Source: Pseudarthrobacter defluvii
GTDB taxonomy: Bacteria > Actinomycetota > Actinomycetes > Actinomycetales > Micrococcaceae
DNA: 64,000 bases
Assembly (NCBI RefSeq): GCF_030323865.1
Contig: NZ_CP066362.1
Coordinates: 1,798,001 to 1,862,000, forward strand
Reading direction: 5' to 3'
Shown: one piece after another, positions 1 to 8,132 of the stretch
How the letters are laid out: each line of letters starts with the position of its first letter
Position numbering within the stretch: position 1 is the first letter of the stretch
Made by a program: the position numbers and the translations under genes
Notes under the pieces: model-generated
Told to the model about the DNA's origin: nothing
The model's input: the letters and a program-made list of their open reading frames with translations, nothing else
Databases searched by the model: none

Positions 1-1
1 G

Positions 2-937
2 CTGGACCTTGTCGATGCTGAGCGTCGCGGTGACCGGGATCGTTTCCGTGTTCTCGTTGAGGCGGTCATCGCCGAGGAGCGAGCGAACCAGCACCATCTC
101 CTGGCCGACCGACTCTCAGAGATCATAACCACTACCGGTCAGGGGCTCGTTCGGGACGACCGTGCCGCCGCGATCCGCGACCTGGTCCAAGAGGTGGTCC
201 CAAACCGACGTCTAAATGAACTCGAACTTGCCACAGTCCCACAGCGCGTCGTGTCAGAGCTCCTCGAGGAACAGAAGCGCGCAGACCTCCTCCGCAGCTA
301 CGGAATTGAACCACGCAACAGACTTCTCCTCTCTGGTCCTCCAGGAAACGGCAAGACCAGTGTCGCCGAAGCCATCGCCTCAGAGCTGATGCTTCCCTTC
401 TACGTGATCCGGTACGAGGGGGTCGTGTCTAGTTTCCTCGGAGAGACCGCCGCCCGTCTTGATAACGCGTTTGAGTTTGCGCGCACGCGTCGTTGTGTCT
501 TGTTCTTTGACGAACTCGACACGATCGCAAAAGAGCGTTCTGACGAACACGAGACCGGCGAAATCAAGCGTGTTGTCTCGACGTTACTGCTGCAGATAGA
601 CAGGCTTCCGGCTCACGTTGTCTTTGTAGGTGCCACGAACCACAGTGAGCTTCTTGACCGCGCTGCGTGGCGGCGATTCCAAATAAGGGCCGAGTTGGAG
701 CCACCGGGCCGGTCACAGGCCACACGATTCCTGGAACGACTTGCTGCACGACTTGGCGGAGACCTTGGCTTTTCTCCGCGGACCCTGGCCGACAAACTTG
801 CAGGGGCGAGTTACGCCGAGCTGGAGGAATTTGCACTGGATGTGCGGCGTCGCGCGGTACTCGAGTTACCGGATAATAACCTGAGACGCATAGTTCAGGA
901 ACGCCTCGAACATCGGAGAGGCCTCCTAACAGATTGA
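2..937 (+). CDS. ietA: AAA family ATPase, IetA-like (5' end outside window)
   Basis: The frame is open from base 2, so the gene starts before the window; the internal ATG at 194 would leave only 247 codons and is not the real start. The protein has a Walker A motif GPPGNGKTS (DNA about 335-361), a Walker B motif LFFDELD (about 500-520) and a sensor/arginine-finger-like stretch GATNHSELLDRAAWRR, the layout of a single AAA+ ATPase domain preceded by an alpha-helical N-terminal region. It ends 14 bp before a subtilisin-like protease gene on the same strand. An AAA ATPase followed directly by this large subtilase matches the two-gene ietAS anti-phage system reported by Gao et al. 2020. Domain calls are secure; the system name rests on gene order and family, and defence activity here is inferred. 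Confidence 0.85.
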   Translation: MDLVDAERRGDRDRFRVLVEAVIAEERANQHHLLADRLSEIITTTGQGLVRDDRAAAIRDLVQEVVPNRRLNELELATVPQRVVSELLEEQKRADLLRSYGIEPRNRLLLSGPPGNGKTSVAEAIASELMLPFYVIRYEGVVSSFLGETAARLDNAFEFARTRRCVLFFDELDTIAKERSDEHETGEIKRVVSTLLLQIDRLPAHVVFVGATNHSELLDRAAWRRFQIRAELEPPGRSQATRFLERLAARLGGDLGFSPRTLADKLAGASYAELEEFALDVRRRAVLELPDNNLRRIVQERLEHRRGLLTD

Positions 938-951
938 CTGGGGAGCTTTAA

Positions 952-3549
952 ATGGGGGAAAGTCGACCGCTTTTGGCATTCGGTCCGCCGGTGGTGGGGA
1001 GACGGCCGGCTCAGCCACAGCGTGACATGCCGCGCCTATCCAAACCCACGGCTAAGCGGCAAGGCGACCGGCTTACACCAAAGTTTGGGGAACTGAAGGC
1101 GGCATTCGACGCGGAACGGGCCCGTCTTTCGCCGGATATGCCGGATGAAGTCGACCCCACTCTCGTGGTCGTTTTTGATCTTGCCGGTAGTGTGAAGGAC
1201 TTCCGGAACGCAATCAACAGGGTTGAAGGTCTGGAGTTCCTCACTGAGCTCCTCGGTGACCTGGCTGATGCGGACGAAGACTTCTTCATGACTGCGCGCA
1301 ATACTGACACTGCCGATAAGCCGGTCTCGCACTCGCTGTATCTGGTGATGTCTAACGTCAAAGCGATTGACGAGTTACTTCGGTTGTTTGCCCTGTGGCA
1401 GGCAAACCCGGCAGCGTCATTTGAGCACGGTTTGGGAAAGTTCAAATCCGCTTTTCAGCAATTGGCTTCGATCCGCCGATGGGGGCCCGAAGACCGCGTT
1501 CGTGAAACCGGCTTGCTGGAGCGCTGGCGAGAGGACCTCGAAGCAGCCGGGCAATGGATCAGCACTGTTGTCGTCGAGATTGAGTTGTGGTTTCGGCGGG
1601 ATGCCGCTCAACGAACTGCCGCTGAGGCTCACGTCGAGGAGATCGTTGTCAGCAGCGGCGGGCAGATCCTCGACCGATCGCAGATCGGTGAGATCGAATA
1701 CCATGCGATGCTGGCAGAACTGCCGATCCAGCAGGTCGAGGCCGTCCTCGCTGACGGCGCTGCCGCTATCCGGCTCCTCACGGCGAACGAGATCATGTTC
1801 GTCAGCCCGTTCACTCCGATGAGCGTAGAGCCGGCGACACTCGAGCCCGTGACGACCACCAATGTTCCACCGACCGATCGAGTGCCGGGACTTCCACGTA
1901 TTGCGTTGTTAGACGGGCTGCCCTTCGCGAATCATAACTCCCTTGCAGGCCGTCTCCTGATTGATGATCCCGACGGGCTCGAGGAGGAGTACAGCGTTTC
2001 GGCGCGCAGCCACGGCACCGCCATGGCGTCGCTAATCATCCACGGTGATCTCACCGCAGGTGAGGAACCACTTGACCGGCCTCTGTACGTTAGACCCATC
2101 ATGCGCCCCCATGAGTTCAATCCCAACCACGAGCAGGTCATCCCCAACCGACTGTTTACGGATTTGCTCCACAAAGCCGTCAGGCGCCTATACGTCGATG
2201 AAAAGGGTGGGGAGGGAGTCGCCGCAAGCGTCCGCGTGATAAACCTGTCCATCGGCGCACCAGCTCGCGCCCTCACCCGAAGAATGAGCCCCGTCGGGCG
2301 GCTCCTCGACTGGCTGGCACTCACCTATAACCTTTTGTTTGTCGTGAGTGCTGGTAATCACCTGGACTCGATAACCATCCCAGCCGGGGCAGCACATGAT
2401 GTAGAGTCGGCTCGATCTGCAGCGACCCGGGCCGTTTACGAAGCAACTTTGCTGAGGGGTATGCTGCCTCCCGGAGACGCTATGAACGCTCTGACGATCG
2501 GAGCGGTCCATGACGACTCGCTCGGCGACTTGGAAATACCGGACACTGCTTGGGACATCACACACCGCGGGGCGCCGGCTCACTACACCGCGACAGGTCC
2601 CGGTGTTGATCGCTCTGTCAAACCCGACCTACACCATGCGGGAGGACGAGCTCTGTACGTCCGCCCGATTGTCCAGCCAGGCGTTACTGAAGTTTCACTG
2701 CAGCTGGCATCGACGGGGCAGACCGGACCCGGTCTTCAAGTTGCTACCCCTGGAAGGAATGGAGCAACAGACCACACCGACTTTACAATCGGTTCCAGCA
2801 ACGCCACCGCTTTGGTCACCCGCGAAGCCAGCCGCTTGTTCGACGTGCTCGAAAGTAGAACCGCGAGCCCCGAGGATGCACCGCTTCCCGATGCCCAATA
2901 TCACCCCTTGCTGGTTCGCGCGCTCCTTGCCCATGCAGGAAGCTGGGGCGATTGGGAAGCCCGTTTGGGGCGCGAACTTGGCCTTGACCGTCGGCAGCTC
3001 ACAGCCATCCTTGGCTACGGCCGGCTTGACGTCTCCCGTCTAGGAGTCGCCGCGACCAACAGGGCCGTGCTCGTTGCGGGGGGCCATATCGCACGCGATG
3101 AGCGCCAGACCTACGAACTTCCTCTACCGCCATCTTTGAGCGCACGGGCAGAATGGCATCGGTTCACGATTACACTGGCATACATGGTCCCGACCGTAGG
3201 TCAGCTGACCAGATACCGGAGCGCGAAGGTCTACTTCGACACACCCGACACGAATCTTGCTGGAGGGGACCGCGTCCAGGGAAACCACATCATGACCAGG
3301 AAGGGAAGCCTTCAGCACGAAATCGTGCAAGGAACCCGGGCGATGGTGTTCGGGGAGGGGGACTCGTTCCCCATTCACGTCGAGTGCATGGACGACGCAG
3401 AGCGATTCGGAAGAGGCAAAGCTGTTCGCTATGCTCTGGTCGTCTCAGTGGAGACCGCGGACCGGACTTCGACTACAATCCATGACGAGGTCCGTGCGAG
3501 ACTGCGTCAGCGTGCACGGACGGCAGTCCGTGGACGGGTCCAAGGGTGA
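952..3549 (+). CDS. ietS: Subtilisin-like serine protease (S8), IetS-like
   Basis: This 865-aa S8-family protein has the Asp/His/Ser triad in order: Asp321 in ALLDGLPF, His354 in SHGTAMAS and Ser616 in GSSNATA, the variant of the usual GTSMAxP loop. About 300 residues precede the protease domain and 200 follow it, far longer than a secreted degradative subtilase, and there is no signal peptide, so it should act in the cytoplasm. The ATG at 952 has a GGGAG about 10 nt upstream, and the RPLLAFGPP start resembles the N-terminus of this intracellular family, so I prefer it to the ATG at 1027. It lies 14 bp behind the ATPase, implying one transcript. In ietAS systems both genes are needed for phage resistance; the proteolytic target is unknown. 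Confidence 0.85.
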   Translation: MGESRPLLAFGPPVVGRRPAQPQRDMPRLSKPTAKRQGDRLTPKFGELKAAFDAERARLSPDMPDEVDPTLVVVFDLAGSVKDFRNAINRVEGLEFLTELLGDLADADEDFFMTARNTDTADKPVSHSLYLVMSNVKAIDELLRLFALWQANPAASFEHGLGKFKSAFQQLASIRRWGPEDRVRETGLLERWREDLEAAGQWISTVVVEIELWFRRDAAQRTAAEAHVEEIVVSSGGQILDRSQIGEIEYHAMLAELPIQQVEAVLADGAAAIRLLTANEIMFVSPFTPMSVEPATLEPVTTTNVPPTDRVPGLPRIALLDGLPFANHNSLAGRLLIDDPDGLEEEYSVSARSHGTAMASLIIHGDLTAGEEPLDRPLYVRPIMRPHEFNPNHEQVIPNRLFTDLLHKAVRRLYVDEKGGEGVAASVRVINLSIGAPARALTRRMSPVGRLLDWLALTYNLLFVVSAGNHLDSITIPAGAAHDVESARSAATRAVYEATLLRGMLPPGDAMNALTIGAVHDDSLGDLEIPDTAWDITHRGAPAHYTATGPGVDRSVKPDLHHAGGRALYVRPIVQPGVTEVSLQLASTGQTGPGLQVATPGRNGATDHTDFTIGSSNATALVTREASRLFDVLESRTASPEDAPLPDAQYHPLLVRALLAHAGSWGDWEARLGRELGLDRRQLTAILGYGRLDVSRLGVAATNRAVLVAGGHIARDERQTYELPLPPSLSARAEWHRFTITLAYMVPTVGQLTRYRSAKVYFDTPDTNLAGGDRVQGNHIMTRKGSLQHEIVQGTRAMVFGEGDSFPIHVECMDDAERFGRGKAVRYALVVSVETADRTSTTIHDEVRARLRQRARTAVRGRVQG

Positions 3550-3842
3550 CCTGCGGGAGCCACTTTGGCGTGTTGAAGAGTATTGTTCAGGGTTACTTAC
3601 TCGATCAGATTCCCATATCCGTTGGCCATTCCTGACGAAGGTCCCGACCCTTGAAGAGTCGGGACCCGATCAGGTAAAACTTTGGAACTTCGTGTAGCCA
3701 TATCCAGGGCGTGGACTTGCGGCGCGACCCGTCACCGTGATCGAGATCCGGTGGACGGTTGGGTCTTATGGGAGTCGTTCCAAAGCGCTGGCAGGGAATC
3801 CGCGATAGCCAGGTTGGTGGGGGTTTGTACAACCGGCGCAAG
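3550..3842. other. Intergenic region after the protease gene
   Basis: No supported gene. Short open frames here have no recognisable family and no good ribosome-binding site. The segment leads directly into repeat copy A. Confidence 0.5.
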
Positions 3843-4240
3843 TGTTGACAGTGTCAACAGTTTTTCCTTCGGACTCAGGAGTACATGGGTGGGATTGGCT
3901 CTGAGTACATATGTTTTCGGGCGTTCCCTGTAGTTTCAAGGGCTGGAATGTAGTTCGAGTCCCACCTCGGGCACAGTGTTTCCCTCGTCAGAGGCTTTTT
4001 TGCTTTGGCGTGTTGACAAAGCTTGTGGTCGCGTCGCTCTGACGGATGGTTGGCGGGCTTTGGCCTGGCTGCCGCGGTGGCCTGTTCAGGTGTGTGGGGT
4101 GGCGGGTTCAAGGCCCTGGCTGGTGGGCCTTCCGCCTGCTGGGAGTGGGTTCTCGCGGTTCCTCGTTCCGGTCTTGTCGGGTGGGCCGTTGGTGGCCTAT
4201 CCGTATTCATGGCCCGGGGGAGTGGGGACAACATGACCGT
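3843..4240 (+). repeat. att-like repeat, copy A (long form)
   Basis: Three landmarks recur in all six copies. A perfect 17-bp palindrome TGTTGACA-G-TGTCAACA lies at 3843-3859. A core at 3953-3975 contains TTCGAGTCCCACCTCGGGC, which reads as the T-loop, T-stem and acceptor strand of a tRNA 3' end, most like tRNA-Leu (GCCCGAG...CTCGGGC). A half site TGTTGACA lies at 4011-4018. Palindrome centre to core is 102 bp and core to half site 36 bp. Copies A, D and E also share about 220 bp further downstream, ending near 4240. No complete tRNA is present because the 5' half is missing. The remaining bases to 4601 hold no gene. Confidence 0.85.
3983..4001 (+). terminator. tRNA-type rho-independent terminator in copy A
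   Basis: CCTC-GTCA-GAGG stem-loop followed by C and six T residues, 7 bp after the tRNA-like core. Copy E has the same structure with a longer stem. This is where a tRNA gene's own terminator would lie, so it seems to have travelled with the 3' end. Confidence 0.65.
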
Positions 4241-4601
4241 AGCGAATGTGCAAAAAGGCGGACCGGGAGGCGGTTCGAAGACCGCTCCGAGGAGCCGGTC
4301 GCTGACATTTGAGCTACCCACATTGCTCTCGATGTGGTCTGCCTTGTCCTGGCAGATCAGCGGGGGTCGATAACGCTGAGGCGGCCGGCCGCACATGCGA
4401 ACACTGAGTAGGGCATGTCGAGGCGGAACATCCTGAGTTTGGTGACCCGGAGGCCAGGGCTCGGTCGGCGGCTGCGGCGTGGCCGGAGCGGTTAGGCTAC
4501 GAGGTGCACCTAAGGATCGGCTTGATGCACTGCCACGCTTCAGCCGGCCACAGGCGTCCGTGTCACACTGACGACAATCGAACAGCTCATGAAGGAAACG
4601 A
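4241..4601. other. Intergenic region before the amidase gene
   Basis: No gene supported. At about 4258-4305 there is a GC-rich stretch with a small GCGGT/ACCGC stem that recurs in altered form at about 15392-15437, where a DUF4386 gene copy breaks off. Confidence 0.4.
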
Positions 4602-5525
4602 ATGGCGATCCACGGGCTCCACGCCGCCCCCGAAACCACCGCCGACGCGTATTCGCCGGCCCACAGCCCGGTGCTCGTCGTCGATCCGGGGGACACGATA
4701 GTCGTGGGTTCCTTGGACGCGTCGGGCTACCTTTCCCGGCAGACGACGCCGGGGGAGCAGCAACCCCGCATGTTCGCTGAGCGGCGGGGGCACTGCCTCA
4801 CCGGACCCATCGCGATTCGGGGAGCGGTGCCGGGCGACATGCTCGCGCTGCACCTCGTCGATCTCCGCCCGGGGGAATGGGGATGGACCGTCGCCGGTGC
4901 CCGCGAATCCCCGATCACCAAGCGGCTCGAAGTCGGCACGGACGCGCCGTCGTGGCTGCTGTGGGACCTCGACTGCGAGCTCGGTACGGCCACGGAGAGC
5001 CGCGGCTTCCGCCGTTCGCTCGCGCCATTCCTCGGGGTGATGGGACTCGCCCCCGCGGAAGAGGGCGAGCATTCGACCATCCCTCCGCGCGCCGCGACCG
5101 CCGGCAACATCGACTGCCGCGAGCTCGTGGCAGGCTCTACCCTCTACATCCCGGTCGCGGTGCCCGACGCGCTGCTCTATCTCGGCGACGGTCACGCAGC
5201 CCAGGGCGACGGCGAGGTCGGCGGCACAGCCATCGAGTGCCCCATGCGCACCGAGGCCATCGTCGAGATCGCGCAGGACCGGCCAGTCGCGGCGCTCCAC
5301 GCCGAGTCGCCCGGCGGCAAAATCACCTTCGGCTTCAACGAAGACCTCAACCTCGCGATGGGCGATGCTCTGGATGCCATGGTGACCTGGATGACCACGA
5401 TCTACTCGGTCGACAAGCCCACGGCACTCGCCCTCGCGGGCACTGTCGTCGATCTGCGGGTAACCCAGGTCGCCAACCAGGTCTGGGGGGTGCACGCCGT
5501 GCTGCCGAACGGCGTGCTCACGTGA
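4602..5525 (+). CDS. Acetamidase/formamidase family protein
   Basis: The 307-aa product fits the FmdA/AmdA family, cytosolic enzymes that hydrolyse short amides such as formamide or acetamide to ammonia and the acid. Family-like stretches are an N-terminal VLVVDPGDTIVV, a central LTGPIAIRGAVPGDMLALH, and a C-terminal FGFNEDLNLAMGDALDAMV region. An AAGGA sits 7 nt before the ATG at 4602. The length is normal. It is the only gene between repeat copies A and B and has no transporter or regulator beside it, so it looks like a single-gene cassette. The exact amide substrate cannot be read from sequence; other members act on longer or cyclic amides. Confidence 0.85.
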   Translation: MAIHGLHAAPETTADAYSPAHSPVLVVDPGDTIVVGSLDASGYLSRQTTPGEQQPRMFAERRGHCLTGPIAIRGAVPGDMLALHLVDLRPGEWGWTVAGARESPITKRLEVGTDAPSWLLWDLDCELGTATESRGFRRSLAPFLGVMGLAPAEEGEHSTIPPRAATAGNIDCRELVAGSTLYIPVAVPDALLYLGDGHAAQGDGEVGGTAIECPMRTEAIVEIAQDRPVAALHAESPGGKITFGFNEDLNLAMGDALDAMVTWMTTIYSVDKPTALALAGTVVDLRVTQVANQVWGVHAVLPNGVLT

Positions 5526-5822
5526 CCGCGGTAGGGCTCGTCGCCGCGCGCATGCTGGAGGCGTAGCGCTGGCTCAAGGAAGCCACCGATACAAGAAGAG
5601 AGTGTGGATGGGCTGAAGGACCGCCGTGACCCGGCGAGATCGGCCGAGAATTCCGCGACTGCAGGTTCCCCCCAGGCCATCCCGAACGGCGTGGCGGCTA
5701 ACTGCACATGAAGCGCCCTTCGCGGAGCCCCAAAGACCTTTCATGGGGCTGCTAGGGACTCGTGGTCAGCAAAATTCCATCTGATGGGGTAGAGGAGTGG
5801 TCGGGAAAGGCAAACGGCGGGG
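5526..5822. other. Intergenic region between amidase and repeat copy B
   Basis: Short non-overlapping frames only; nothing with a recognisable family. I see no gene here. Confidence 0.45.
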
Positions 5823-5999
5823 CCTGGACAGTGACCACGCTTTAGGTCTCGGACTGGACCGTACCGGAGTGCCCCCGATTTCCTATCTTTCGGCGGAAGC
5901 CAGGGGTTCCGGGGCGGGGCGCGGAGTCCGGTTCGAGTACCACCTCGGGCACAGTGGTTCCGCAAGTCAAATGTCTTTTTTGCCTTCTAACTGTTGACA
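5823..5999 (+). repeat. att-like repeat, copy B (short form)
   Basis: The core at 5931-5953 is GTTCGAGTAC followed by CACCTCGGGCACA, one base different from the other cores inside the T-stem. A degenerate palindrome (CTGGACA-G-TGACCAC) lies at about 5823-5839, with its centre 100 bp before the core. The TGTTGACA half site is at 5992-5999. The long downstream extension of copies A, D and E is absent. It separates the amidase cassette from the sugar-acid cassette. Confidence 0.75.
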
Positions 6000-6099
6000 A
6001 AGCTTGACTTACACAACGTCGAAGTGGATGCAGCGAACTTGGCTGGTCGCGATGTGGCCGTCCGTGATTAGGGCCTCACGACTTGTTCCAGTGCTTGGA

Positions 6100-6516
6100 T
6101 TAGTACTGGTGCGTCTCAGCGGTGACCAGCGGGTCGGTCCTGCGAGGTGCGACCTGGCCCTCCTGTTCGACGGGGAAGCCGTTCCGGATCCAGTATTCGT
6201 ATCCGCCGATGAGTTCGCGTACGTTGAACCCCTCGATGATCAGGCGGCGCGCGGTGGGGGTGGCGCCGTTGCAGCCGGGACCCCATCCGTAGACGATGAG
6301 CGTTTGGTCCCGAGGCAAGGTTGCGAGTTGCGTGTCGAGGCTGTTGGCGGATAGGTGCAGGGCGCCTTTGATGTGACCGTGATTCCAAGAGTGCTGTTTG
6401 CGGGTATCGATTATCAGGGCGCCGCCGCTGGCCTGCGCCTGGGCGGCTGCGACGGCGTCGATTTCGTAGGCGAGTTTCGCGTCTACGAAGGCCAGGACGT
6501 GGCTTTGCGATGTCAC
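6100..6516 (-). CDS. Rhodanese-like domain protein
   Basis: This 138-aa protein is a single rhodanese domain. It carries the early ALIIDTRK motif, a HIKGALHL segment and the active-site loop GWGPGCNGAT with Cys82, so it could carry a persulfide. It is the last gene of the leftward operon and its start overlaps the stop of the aldolase gene in an ATGA arrangement, indicating translational coupling. Rhodanese domains move sulfane sulfur or act as redox or regulatory modules; nothing ties it to a specific step in sugar-acid breakdown. It may be an accessory gene carried with the cassette. Confidence 0.85.
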   Translation of the reverse strand: MTSQSHVLAFVDAKLAYEIDAVAAAQAQASGGALIIDTRKQHSWNHGHIKGALHLSANSLDTQLATLPRDQTLIVYGWGPGCNGATPTARRLIIEGFNVRELIGGYEYWIRNGFPVEQEGQVAPRRTDPLVTAETHQY

Positions 6517-7148
6517 GAGAACGGGCCGGACTTGGTCTGCCTGTCGCTCTCGAGCAGGGCGGCGAGCTTGGGCAGTTGGGATGAGTCTTCCAGTGCCGAG
6601 CCGACAGCGACGACGCGTGCTCCGGCTCGCAGGAACTCGCCGGCGTTTGCGGCGTCCATGCCGCCGGTCGTAACGAATTTGGCGTGGGGGAATGGTCCGT
6701 GCATAGCGCGGATCCAGGAGGCTCCGAGCACTGATGCAGGGAATGCCTTGAGCCAGGTCAGTCCCGACTTCAGTGCCATCTGCACCTCAGTCGGAGTGGC
6801 CACCCCCGGCATCGGCGGCATTCCAGCTTCTGACGAGGCGCGGACAACCTCGAGGTCAAAACCTGGGCTCACTGTGAACGCCGCCCCTGCGTCCGACGCA
6901 ATCCGGACGTGCTCAAGGGAGACGACGGTGCCGGCTCCTACCACCATTCCCCTTTCGCGTGCGGCCGCGGTGACGGTCGTCAATGCTTGGATGTCTTCAG
7001 GTGTCTGGATGGGGAGTTCGACGACGTCGATGCCGAGGTCCCAAGCGGTGGCCGCGACAGCGAGACTACGTTCGGTCCCCATGCCTCGAAGGATTGCCAT
7101 GAGCGGTGCTGTTGCGAATATCTCGGTGAACTGCTCGTTTTCAATCAT
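6513..7148 (-). CDS. eda: KDPG/KHG aldolase family protein
   Basis: A 211-aa class I aldolase of the Eda family, which splits 2-keto-3-deoxy-6-phosphogluconate (or related 2-keto-4-hydroxy acids) into pyruvate and an aldehyde. I place the start at the ATG at 7148 because it is preceded by GAAAGGA at proper spacing and begins the family-type N-terminus MIENEQFTEIF; the frame continues upstream only across the kinase gene. Seen features include PLMAILRG near the start, GAGTV, LKAFPAS with the presumed Schiff-base lysine, and TTGGM. It sits 16 bp downstream of a KDG-kinase-like gene, which would supply its substrate. Confidence 0.88.
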   Translation of the reverse strand: MIENEQFTEIFATAPLMAILRGMGTERSLAVAATAWDLGIDVVELPIQTPEDIQALTTVTAAARERGMVVGAGTVVSLEHVRIASDAGAAFTVSPGFDLEVVRASSEAGMPPMPGVATPTEVQMALKSGLTWLKAFPASVLGASWIRAMHGPFPHAKFVTTGGMDAANAGEFLRAGARVVAVGSALEDSSQLPKLAALLESDRQTKSGPFS

Positions 7149-7164
7149 TGTCGTTTTGGTCCTT

Positions 7165-8124
7165 TCAGTCGGTGGTGTCCGCATAGATGGAGCTTGGGGC
7201 GGACGGGGCAGGGTCGGCGATGAAGTCGCTCGTGGAAAGCAGCACAAGGCGGGCTCGTTCGTGGCCCGCGCGCAGTCGTTCGTGGGCGTCATCGCCTCGG
7301 AGTGCTGAGCAGAGGTAGCCTGCTGCGAACGCGTCGCCCGCTCCGACGGCCTCGATCACCTCGGTGGGGATGGCTGGTTCGAACGTGTGTGAACCGGCGC
7401 TGAATTCTGTGGCGCCGACGTCGCTGTCTTTCACTATGAGCCGCTCGGCGGCGGGAAGGACCGTTCGGACTTCCTGTGCGGTGGTGCAGCCCCAAAGAGA
7501 TTGTGCTTCGTCGAGGCCGACAAAGACGATGTCTGCCCGGTTCGCCAAGGCGCGTAGGGCTGGTGCAGCAGCGCCTGCGGGCCAGAGGGAAGGCCGGTAG
7601 TTGATGTCGAAGCTTAACGATGCGGCGCTGGGGGTGACTCGCTTGAATACCGCATCTACGAGTTCGGCGCAGGACTGTGACAGTGCGGTTGTGATCCCTG
7701 AGAGATGGACTATGGCGGCGTCTTCGAGCGGGACGTCTGCGAGGGTGTCCGCGTTCATTCGGGAGGCGGCGGATCCGCGGCGGTAGTAGAGCACTCCGTG
7801 TCCTGGGTCTTTGAAGTACACACCCGTTGGTGCCGTCGGGTCCAAGTTGACCCAGCGGGTGTCCACGCCGTGTGCTGCTACCGAGCGCCGGATACGGTGT
7901 CCTAGAACGTCGTCGCCCAGCATGCTTACCCATGCTGACGAAACGCCGAGATGCGCTGCGTGACTGGCTACGTTCGATTCCGCTCCACCTGGGTGAAGGG
8001 AGACGTTCCGTGCCGTAGCCAGCGGTTCGGCGTATTCGGGGGTGAGCATCATCATTGTCTCGCCAATGGTGATCAAGCGTGGGGCAGCCTCGTTAGGCGC
8101 TGTTGCTACGGGAGTGTGAGGCAT
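7165..8124 (-). CDS. kdgK: PfkB-family sugar kinase, probable 2-keto-3-deoxygluconate kinase
   Basis: A 319-aa ribokinase/PfkB-fold kinase. The N-terminal part has GETMMMLTPEY and LHPGGAESNVASHAAHLG, typical of KDG kinases, and the C-terminal part has the nucleotide/catalytic motif VGAGDAFAAGYL with the catalytic Asp. KDG kinase phosphorylates 2-keto-3-deoxygluconate to KDPG, the substrate of the adjacent aldolase. The gene is 8 bp downstream of the deacylase and 16 bp upstream of the aldolase in one operon. The family is certain; KDG as substrate is inferred from the aldolase neighbour and could be another 2-keto acid or a fructose-type sugar. Confidence 0.85.
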   Translation of the reverse strand: MPHTPVATAPNEAAPRLITIGETMMMLTPEYAEPLATARNVSLHPGGAESNVASHAAHLGVSSAWVSMLGDDVLGHRIRRSVAAHGVDTRWVNLDPTAPTGVYFKDPGHGVLYYRRGSAASRMNADTLADVPLEDAAIVHLSGITTALSQSCAELVDAVFKRVTPSAASLSFDINYRPSLWPAGAAAPALRALANRADIVFVGLDEAQSLWGCTTAQEVRTVLPAAERLIVKDSDVGATEFSAGSHTFEPAIPTEVIEAVGAGDAFAAGYLCSALRGDDAHERLRAGHERARLVLLSTSDFIADPAPSAPSSIYADTTD

Positions 8125-8132
8125 TGATATTC

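Noticed and set aside
3875..4696. Long open frame antisense over repeat copy A with peptides of the VPEVGL/CPRWDS type
   Set aside because: Such peptides come from translating tRNA 3' ends backwards; the same happens at copies C, D and F. Not a gene.
6355..7308. Open frame opposite the aldolase
   Set aside because: High-GC shadow frame; the - strand gene has all motifs and coupling.
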